Shown here piece by piece: positions 1 through 4,821 of a DNA stretch of 9,631 nucleotides. The DNA is taken from positions 1-9,631 of the forward strand of contig JAEOUJ010000081.1 in the NCBI GenBank assembly GCA_016839405.1. The letters are read 5' to 3'. The notes below the pieces were generated by a model that searched no databases, was not told where the DNA came from, and saw only the letters and a program-made list of their open reading frames with translations. Each line of letters opens with the position of its first letter. Within the stretch, counting starts at the first letter, position 1. The translations under genes and the position numbers were made by a program. The stretch is from Candidatus Gerdarchaeota archaeon (GTDB taxonomy: Archaea > Asgardarchaeota > Heimdallarchaeia > JABLTI01).

Positions 1-1
1 A

Positions 2-955
2 AATAATTGTTGCTATGTATGTTCCAAAGTTAAGTAATTTTCCAGGATCTTTTGTTTTCATCCATTTAATTAAAAGAATACCAAATAATGATGCTGCTAA
101 TCCAACTGCAGATATTACTATTGGATAAATAACAAAAGTTCCCCTTACAGCATCTGTTGCTGCTTCAAGTAATCCATAGGCTAGAAGCATTGCTGCCAGT
201 ATTGAAGCAACATAAGAGTCAAAAAGATCACTACCCATTCCAGCAATATCGCCTACATTATCTCCAACATTATCAGCGATAGTTGCAGGATTTCTTACAT
301 CATCTTCAGGTAAATTATATTCTGCTTTTCCAACTAAATCTGCTCCAACATCAGCTGTCTTGGTATAAATTCCACCACCACATTTCATAAATAAAGCAAT
401 TGTGCTTGCACCAAAACTGAATCCAAGTATTACATTTGGTGTTCTAAATATCCAAAAAATTGTTGATACACCAATCAAAGCTGAACCAACTACAGCAAGG
501 CCCATTACTGAACCACCAAAGAAAGCAACATCAAATCCTTTATCTAGACTTTTTGTACATCCTTGAGCTGCTCTAGTGTTAGCTTTTACTCCAATAATCA
601 TCCCTAAATATCCAGCAAACATTGAAGCTGCAGATCCTATGAGATAAGCTAATGCTTGTTGCCAATTAAGCGAGCTACCTCTAAAAGGTGTTTTCAAAAT
701 AGGTACTTCTCCACCAGTTAATTCAGATGGTAGAAAGAATAGAAGCACCAAGAATAAAATAAATACAAAAATTGTTAGTATCCGATATTGAACCCATAGA
801 AAATGTTTTGCTCCTTCTTCAATATATTTAGAAACTTCAATCATTTTTTCATTTCCAGGATCTTCTCTAAGTACAATTAGACTGAAGATACCAGCAACAA
901 TAATTGATAATACCCCCGCAATTAAAGCGATTATAATTGTTATAGGCACATCCAT
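2..955 (-). CDS. hppA: Membrane-bound ion-translocating pyrophosphatase (H+/Na+-PPase), N-terminal part
   Basis: Integral membrane enzyme that couples pyrophosphate hydrolysis to outward pumping of H+ and/or Na+. Only the first 318 codons are here; the family is usually about 650-800 residues, so the gene continues beyond the left edge. Hydrophobic helices lie near residues 4-29, 58-76, 101-124, 143-169, 236-262 and 273-297. The substrate site is unmistakable: GGGIYTK (193-199), DVGADLVGK (202-210) and RNPATIADNVGDNVGD (221-236). These give the Mg-PPi aspartates D202, D206, D228, D232 and D236, with numbering that matches my recollection of the Thermotoga maritima enzyme. The gate segment reads GSDLFDSY (241-248), with Asp at 246 where Glu is usual, and K191 replaces the usual Arg. 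The start is the ATG at 955: an in-frame TAA lies at 976-974 and GAGGG sits 8 nt upstream. The residues that decide K+ dependence lie outside the window, so ion specificity cannot be assigned. Confidence 0.96.
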   Translation of the reverse strand, partial: MDVPITIIIALIAGVLSIIVAGIFSLIVLREDPGNEKMIEVSKYIEEGAKHFLWVQYRILTIFVFILFLVLLFFLPSELTGGEVPILKTPFRGSSLNWQQALAYLIGSAASMFAGYLGMIIGVKANTRAAQGCTKSLDKGFDVAFFGGSVMGLAVVGSALIGVSTIFWIFRTPNVILGFSFGASTIALFMKCGGGIYTKTADVGADLVGKAEYNLPEDDVRNPATIADNVGDNVGDIAGMGSDLFDSYVASILAAMLLAYGLLEAATDAVRGTFVIYPIVISAVGLAASLFGILLIKWMKTKDPGKLLNFGTYIATII

Positions 956-963
956 TTTGTCTT

Positions 964-968
964 CCCTC
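964..968 (-). promoter_or_regulatory. Shine-Dalgarno site of the pyrophosphatase gene
   Basis: GAGGG on the minus strand, 8 nt before the ATG at 955. Together with an in-frame stop 19 nt upstream of the ATG it fixes this start. Confidence 0.6.
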
Positions 969-1001
969 GGACTTTACTTCTTTTGTTATTATTGAGCTTT
1001 C

Positions 1002-1009
1002 TATTTAAA
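1002..1009 (-). promoter_or_regulatory. Archaeal TATA box of the pyrophosphatase gene
   Basis: The minus strand reads TTTAAATA, close to the archaeal TATA consensus. It is about 50 nt before the ATG, which predicts transcription starting near 978-982 and a leader of roughly 25 nt containing the GAGGG site. Assigned by motif and distance only. Confidence 0.5.
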
Positions 1010-1121
1010 ATTTATCTATTTGATTAGTTAATGGGTTTTAAATAATTAAAAAATATCTCTCCTATTTATTTCTAAATTTTTATTTTCGACAGAATTATCA
1101 TACTAAGAAAGATTTTTCAAT

Positions 1122-1135
1122 TTTTAAATTTAAAA
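1122..1135 (+). promoter_or_regulatory. Palindromic TATA box of the PAS-domain gene
   Basis: TTTTAAATTTAAAA is a perfect 14-bp palindrome. Its centre is about 32 nt before the GTG at 1161, so transcription should begin around 1154-1161. That predicts a leaderless or very short-leader mRNA, consistent with the absence of a purine-rich ribosome site before the start. AT-rich palindromes arise easily by chance in DNA like this. Confidence 0.45.
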
Positions 1136-1160
1136 GTACACTAAAAAAATTCTTTCTATT

Positions 1161-1976
1161 GTGAAGACTATGACTAAAAAAAATACCACAGCATTTGATC
1201 ATCAATATTTACTTGATAATATCCCTGTAGCGATTTTTGAATTGCAATTTCACATTGAAGAACAAATTAGTCGATTTAATTATCTCAACGATTTAGCAAA
1301 AGATTTTTTCCTAAAACTCCTGCCTAAAGATAGGCTTGAAACGGGTTTTGATTTAAATGAGATTCTTGACATTCCAGAATTACAACGCAGAAGTATGGAG
1401 GATTTAATTCCAATTATAAAAGAAAAACCATTAATCTTTAGCAATAGACAATATTTACTCAATACCTATAATGGAAAGCAAATTGTTGTAACAACTGATT
1501 TAAAATTCTCCCTTGAAAACAATTATGTTGTAATTCGTGGCATTGGTAAAGAAACCTCTAAAGTGAAAATTGAGACTGAACCAGTAGATATTGATTCAAT
1601 TAAACAAGAAATTAAAGATTTTAAAAATTTCTTTGATGCTTTTGATGCTTTAATTATGATAGTTGATGAAATGGGTCGTATTTTATTCGTCTCTCCAAAT
1701 GTTAGTGATGATATGCTTTACAAACCTAGAGATAAAATGCTAAACAAAAACTTTCATGAAATTTTTCCTAAAGGTCAAGCTGATTTCTTTTTATCAAATT
1801 GTAAAGAAGCTATTGAAAAAAATATTAATGTAGATTATGAATATCATTTACCAATTCAAAATAAAGTAAGATGGTTCCAATCGATGCTTATTCCTATTGA
1901 ATCCATTGAGGGTGAATTAAGAAAAGTAATTGCTATTATAAAAGATATAACTGAATGGAAAATAAAACCATTATAA
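1161..1976 (+). CDS. Tandem PAS-domain sensory protein without output domain
   Basis: 271 residues, apparently soluble: no signal peptide or membrane helix. Residues about 155-267 form a recognisable PAS domain: an N-terminal helix (FFDAFDALIMIVDE), the G-R-I-L-F-V-S-P-N strand turn at 172-180, a central helix (NFHEIFP), WFQSMLIPI in the late strands and the classic closing KDITEWK (261-267). Residues about 15-130 resemble a more diverged PAS (NIPVAIFEL at 20-28, ending VVIRGIGKE). No histidine kinase, GGDEF, HTH or methyl-acceptor region follows, so it may sense a ligand, redox state or partner and act through protein contacts. The GTG at 1161 is taken as start; the ATG at 1170 is equally possible. 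It is divergent from the pyrophosphatase gene and stands alone before a T-rich tract. Function is inferred from fold only. Confidence 0.85.
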   Translation: MKTMTKKNTTAFDHQYLLDNIPVAIFELQFHIEEQISRFNYLNDLAKDFFLKLLPKDRLETGFDLNEILDIPELQRRSMEDLIPIIKEKPLIFSNRQYLLNTYNGKQIVVTTDLKFSLENNYVVIRGIGKETSKVKIETEPVDIDSIKQEIKDFKNFFDAFDALIMIVDEMGRILFVSPNVSDDMLYKPRDKMLNKNFHEIFPKGQADFFLSNCKEAIEKNINVDYEYHLPIQNKVRWFQSMLIPIESIEGELRKVIAIIKDITEWKIKPL

Positions 1977-1994
1977 CAATTGCTTTGAAAATAA

Positions 1995-2014
1995 TTTTTT
2001 AGAACAAATTTTTA
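1995..2014 (+). terminator. T-rich terminator after the PAS gene
   Basis: Two T-runs (TTTTTT near 1995-2000 and TTTTT near 2009-2013) follow the stop by about 20-35 nt. Oligo-T tracts without a hairpin are the usual archaeal intrinsic terminator. The second tract may double as part of the TATA region of the next gene. Confidence 0.35.
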
Positions 2015-2057
2015 TCTTAAAATGCTATTGTTTATTGGATTTGAATCATAAAATTTT

Positions 2058-2063
2058 GAGAGG
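2058..2063 (+). promoter_or_regulatory. Shine-Dalgarno site of the DUF1847 gene
   Basis: GAGAGG lies 7 nt before the ATG at 2071 and supports that start. A TATA-like TTTATCTTAAAA at about 2011-2022 is far enough upstream to give a short leader containing it. Confidence 0.55.
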
Positions 2064-2070
2064 ATAAAAA

Positions 2071-2691
2071 ATGCAATGTTCAAAGTGTACAAAATTAGTA
2101 TGTAGTAATTTAGAATATGATAAAGCACCTGATGGTTGTCCATCTATTGAAAAAAAGAAAATTTTTCAAGAAGCTAGAAAAGAATATGAAAAACCTGAAA
2201 TAAGGAAAATCTCACAAATAGCAGCTCATGTTGAAGTAACTGGTTATATGAAATGGCCTCGAGTGAAAGAATTAATTGTTTTTGCTCAAAAAATGGATTA
2301 TAAACGATTAGGTATTGCTTTCTGTATTGGATTACATGAAGAAACTAAAGTTCTCACACAGATATTAGAAAAAAATAATTTTGATGTTGTGACTGGAATC
2401 TGTACAATTGGTTCTTTACAGAAAAAGGAGCTAGATATTCCAGATAAAGATACATTAACAACAGCTGAAGAAGTTGGCTGCAATCCTATTGGTCAAGCAT
2501 ATTTTCTTAATTCCAAAAAAACTGATCTAAATATTGTTGTGGGTTTGTGCATTGGCCATGATATTAATTTTATTAGACATTCAAAAGCTCCAACAACAGT
2601 TATTATAGTCAAAGATCGAGTAACAACTCATAATCCTGCTGCAGTGATCTACTCAAGATATTATAAAAAGAAATATTTTAAAATTGATTAG
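2071..2691 (+). CDS. DUF1847 family predicted metal-binding protein
   Basis: 206 residues, soluble. It matches my memory of the DUF1847 family throughout, a group of about 200 residues found in anaerobic bacteria and archaea and annotated only as predicted metal-binding. Cysteines C3, C6, C11 and C23 form an N-terminal cluster that looks like a small metal-binding knuckle. Four more sit in conserved-looking segments of the core: GIAFCIG (81-87, C85), TGICTIG (C111), GCNPIGQA (136-143, C137) and GLCIGHD (158-164, C160). The core has the alternating strand/helix pattern of a Rossmann-like fold (KRLGIAFCIGLHEETKVL; DLNIVVGLCIGHD; TTVIIVKDR) and ends with a HNPAAVIYS segment. The biochemical role is unknown. 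Its last 14 nt overlap the end of the opposing LVIVD-repeat gene. Confidence 0.9.
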   Translation: MQCSKCTKLVCSNLEYDKAPDGCPSIEKKKIFQEARKEYEKPEIRKISQIAAHVEVTGYMKWPRVKELIVFAQKMDYKRLGIAFCIGLHEETKVLTQILEKNNFDVVTGICTIGSLQKKELDIPDKDTLTTAEEVGCNPIGQAYFLNSKKTDLNIVVGLCIGHDINFIRHSKAPTTVIIVKDRVTTHNPAAVIYSRYYKKKYFKID

Positions 2692-4051
2692 ATTTTGCTT
2701 TATTTTTTTTCTTATTTTTTACAATTACAATTGTAACAAAAGTAATTACAGTAATAAAACCTAAAATAAAACCTATATAAATAAATGACATGATAAGTTT
2801 ACTTCTTTGAGTTGAGCTTAACTTAAAACCGACAGGTATTATTTTTTTAGGAGAATTTAAATCAAAGCAATCAAAAATATAAAAATTACGATTTTGATAT
2901 TCTGATACCCTAATTAGATATAAGTAATTATCATTTGAAAGTCCTTTTTCAAAATAACCATATCCTTGAAACCTAGGAACATATTGACTTAGTTTTATAA
3001 TATCAGTTGGATTTGATATATCAAGTACCTCAAATTTTGAAGTACTTAATAGGTACAATATATTATTATCAAAAATTAATTGTTTAGGCAGTAAATCAGT
3101 TAAATATGCATTTATTTTTTTAACATTATTTATATCTGAAATATTATATAAATCAAAACCATAATGTTTTGTGTAATAAAATAATAAATCATCATATATT
3201 TTTAAAAAACTATTTTCCCCTTTATCAATAATTATAATTGCTAATTCATTGGGATTTGATATATCACTAATATCACATATTTCTATAAAACCAGATTTGA
3301 ATTTATAATCTCCAGAATCATAATCACCATAGATTCTAATTAAGAATAATAGATTATTAGATATGGAAAATGTTATCCAATCATAAATTTCTTGTTGATC
3401 ATTAATCCATGTAATATAATCTTCTTCATAATAGATTGTATTTTTATCTATGATTTCAGGTTTTGCTTTATTAGTTACATCAAAAGTTATTAGAGTGATA
3501 TTTAACCAAGAAGTTAAACTATTTTTATCTATTAATTTATTTTCCACAATAGCAAGCAAAGTGCTTTCATTTTTCATATATAATTTATAACTTTCTAAAT
3601 TATCCCCAAGAGAAATATTATATTGAAAATAATCGAAATCTGTAATATGTGTATCATTATAATAATAAATTTCTCCATATAAACAATCACTAGTCAAACC
3701 ATAAGAATAAATTAAATTATTATTAAAATCTATTTTATAAAACATATGATACAATCTAAGAAAATCAAGAATTGGTTCGCCATTAATTTCTTTAATTTTA
3801 ACCATTTTATATGGATCGTTTATGTCAAAAATTTCTATCTCTTGATATCCCATTAGATAAATTAACGAATCATCTAATAAAATATTATAATATGTTTCAT
3901 ACAAATAAATTATATTATTTAAGTCATAATCTCTATTTTTTGATTCAATTTTCTCATCAAAATAACAAACTGTTGCTTTTGATAATACTGAAGGTAAAAT
4001 TATAATTAGTAAAATAAAACTAACAATAATTTTACTTTTTATTCTTTTCAA
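2678..4051 (-). CDS. Membrane-anchored surface protein with LVIVD-like beta-propeller repeats
   Basis: 457 residues. An N-terminal basic/hydrophobic stretch (1-25) is a likely Sec signal peptide. A membrane helix at about 418-444 followed by a Lys/Asn-rich tail implies a type I protein with a large outside domain. That domain carries about six repeats with the LVIVD signature (aromatic-x-D-I-x-N/D-P): IEIFDINDP (72-80), ITFDVTNKAKP (188-198), IEICDISDISNP (256-267), FDLYNISDI (299-307), FEVLDISNP (340-348) and YIFDCFDLNSP (391-401). This predicts a beta-propeller. N-glycosylation sequons occur at N132, N145, N161, N184 and N303, all before the anchor. The start is TTG at 4051, chosen because GGAGGAG precedes it; the next Met is residue 68 and would lose the signal peptide. 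Its base composition looks more AT-rich than its neighbours. Ligand or partner is unknown. Confidence 0.82.
   Translation of the reverse strand: MKRIKSKIIVSFILLIIILPSVLSKATVCYFDEKIESKNRDYDLNNIIYLYETYYNILLDDSLIYLMGYQEIEIFDINDPYKMVKIKEINGEPILDFLRLYHMFYKIDFNNNLIYSYGLTSDCLYGEIYYYNDTHITDFDYFQYNISLGDNLESYKLYMKNESTLLAIVENKLIDKNSLTSWLNITLITFDVTNKAKPEIIDKNTIYYEEDYITWINDQQEIYDWITFSISNNLLFLIRIYGDYDSGDYKFKSGFIEICDISDISNPNELAIIIIDKGENSFLKIYDDLLFYYTKHYGFDLYNISDINNVKKINAYLTDLLPKQLIFDNNILYLLSTSKFEVLDISNPTDIIKLSQYVPRFQGYGYFEKGLSNDNYLYLIRVSEYQNRNFYIFDCFDLNSPKKIIPVGFKLSSTQRSKLIMSFIYIGFILGFITVITFVTIVIVKNKKKNKAKSNQF
2691..2720 (+). terminator. T-rich terminator after DUF1847, inside the opposing gene
   Basis: Runs of eight T (2703-2710) and six T (2715-2720) begin about 12 nt after the TAG stop. 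They lie within the 3' end of the convergent gene, where they encode its C-terminal lysine-rich tail on the other strand, so one sequence serves both purposes. Confidence 0.5.
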
Positions 4052-4055
4052 CGCT

Positions 4056-4062
4056 CTCCTCC
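4056..4062 (-). promoter_or_regulatory. Strong Shine-Dalgarno deciding a TTG start
   Basis: The minus strand reads GGAGGAG with the GGAGG core 6 nt before the TTG at 4051. It is the best ribosome site in the window and the reason for accepting a TTG start here. Confidence 0.7.
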
Positions 4063-4098
4063 AATATTAATATAGATTTTATGAATTAATTTTTTATG

Positions 4099-4105
4099 TA
4101 TAAAT
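4099..4105 (+). promoter_or_regulatory. TATA box of the flavin-reductase-like gene in a divergent promoter
   Basis: TATAAAT is centred about 37 nt before the ATG at 4139, with GAAGGAA at 4127-4133 as a ribosome site 5-7 nt before the start. The 87-bp gap between TTG 4051 (minus) and ATG 4139 (plus) must hold both divergent promoters. The minus strand has several AT boxes here (for example TTTAAATTAAAT at 4119-4108 and ATACATAAAAAA at 4102-4091) and I cannot say which is used. Confidence 0.45.
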
Positions 4106-4138
4106 TTGTATTTAATTTAAAAGAAAGAAGGAATTTTT

Positions 4139-4696
4139 ATGGTAAAAATAGAAAAAAGTCCAAGGGCAGCAGTTTATCCAACACCTGCTGCATTAGTTTC
4201 AGCGTATAATGAGAAAGGAAAACCAAATGCTATGACTGCAGCTTGGATATCAAATATTTGCGCTGAACCTCCAGCAGTAGTTGTTGGCATTAGAGATTCA
4301 CGTTACACCTATGAATTAATTGACAAGTGTGGTTGTTTTGGTGTGAATATTCCAAATGTTAAAATTGCTAGAGAAGCTGATTATTTTGGTGTAGTATCAG
4401 GTAGGGATGTTGATAAATTCAAAGAAACTGGTTTAACTGTTTTTGAAGGTAAAGAAGTTAAAGTACCATTAATAGAAGAATGTCCTGTTAATATTGAGTG
4501 TAAGGTTATAAAAAAAGTGAAAATTGGCAGTCATTATGCTTTTTTTGGTGAGGTTTTAAAAGTTTATTATGATGAATCAATGTTAGATGAAAAAGGAAAT
4601 CCTGATATGCTGTTAGCAGAAGCTCTTGCTTATGGAACCGCTAAATATTATTCATTAAAGAATACAGTAGCGAATTATGGTTTCTCTAAAAAATAG
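4139..4696 (+). CDS. Flavoredoxin / flavin reductase-like FMN-binding split-barrel protein
   Basis: 185 residues, cytoplasmic. It has the flavin-reductase-like split-barrel pattern over nearly its whole length: a proline-containing entry segment YPTPAALVSA (13-22), then NAMTAAW (30-36), where backbone and Thr/Ser groups of this fold hold FMN phosphate. GIRDSRYTYELI (50-61), FGVNIP (67-72) and ADYFGVVSGRDVDKF (80-94) follow, then the barrel-closing SHYAFFGEVLKVYYDE (131-146). The length fits the family. Archaeal and anaerobe members bind FMN and take part in electron transfer or flavin reduction (flavoredoxin-type); the real electron donor and acceptor cannot be read from the sequence. It has its own promoter, a ribosome site (GAAGGAA, ATG start) and a T-rich 3' tract, so it is probably monocistronic. 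Confidence 0.92.
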   Translation: MVKIEKSPRAAVYPTPAALVSAYNEKGKPNAMTAAWISNICAEPPAVVVGIRDSRYTYELIDKCGCFGVNIPNVKIAREADYFGVVSGRDVDKFKETGLTVFEGKEVKVPLIEECPVNIECKVIKKVKIGSHYAFFGEVLKVYYDESMLDEKGNPDMLLAEALAYGTAKYYSLKNTVANYGFSKK

Positions 4697-4768
4697 AAGT
4701 ATTTTAACACAAATAAGGCATAAAAATCAACAATATTAAGAAAAACAACATGTAAATACCAAAAAACC

Positions 4769-4785
4769 TTTTTTCTCGTCTTTTT
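4769..4785 (+). terminator. T-rich terminator after the flavin-reductase-like gene
   Basis: A tract of CTTTTTTCTCGTCTTTTT type lies about 75-90 nt after the stop and just before the promoter of the next gene. It is a plausible archaeal oligo-T terminator separating the two transcription units. Confidence 0.45.
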
Positions 4786-4790
4786 AGAAT

Positions 4791-4821
4791 TAATTAGTAA
4801 TAATTTAAAAATTACTAATTA
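4791..4821 (+). repeat. Inverted repeat (11-bp arms, 9-bp spacer) enclosing a TATA-like box: candidate operator
   Basis: TAATTAGTAAT (4791-4801) and ATTACTAATTA (4811-4821) are exact reverse complements separated by 9 bp that contain TTTAAAA. Arm centres are 20 bp apart, about two helical turns, the geometry expected for a dimeric winged-helix or HTH repressor that would block TBP/TFB binding. The right arm ends on the first base of ATG 4821. If the internal TTTAAAA is the TATA box, transcription would start near 4830-4835 and favour a leaderless start at ATG 4833. The role is inferred from symmetry and position only. Confidence 0.6.

Noticed and set aside
956..1160. Intergenic region examined for a tRNA, small RNA or riboswitch
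   Set aside because: It is AT-rich with no stable GC stems or tRNA-like T-loop sequence; only the two divergent promoters can be supported.
1280..1462. Small antisense open frame inside the PAS gene, and similar ones at 2298-2483, 3811-4005 and 6852-7052
   Set aside because: All overlap convincing genes, lack start signals of their own and show no recognisable domain.
4064..4073. ATATTAATAT palindrome in the divergent promoter
   Set aside because: Short pure-A/T palindromes are expected by chance at this base composition and it sits next to the ribosome site rather than a TATA box.
4761..4774. A6-CC-T6 stretch as a possible hairpin terminator
   Set aside because: The loop would be too short and an all-A/T stem too weak; the following T-tract is a sufficient explanation.
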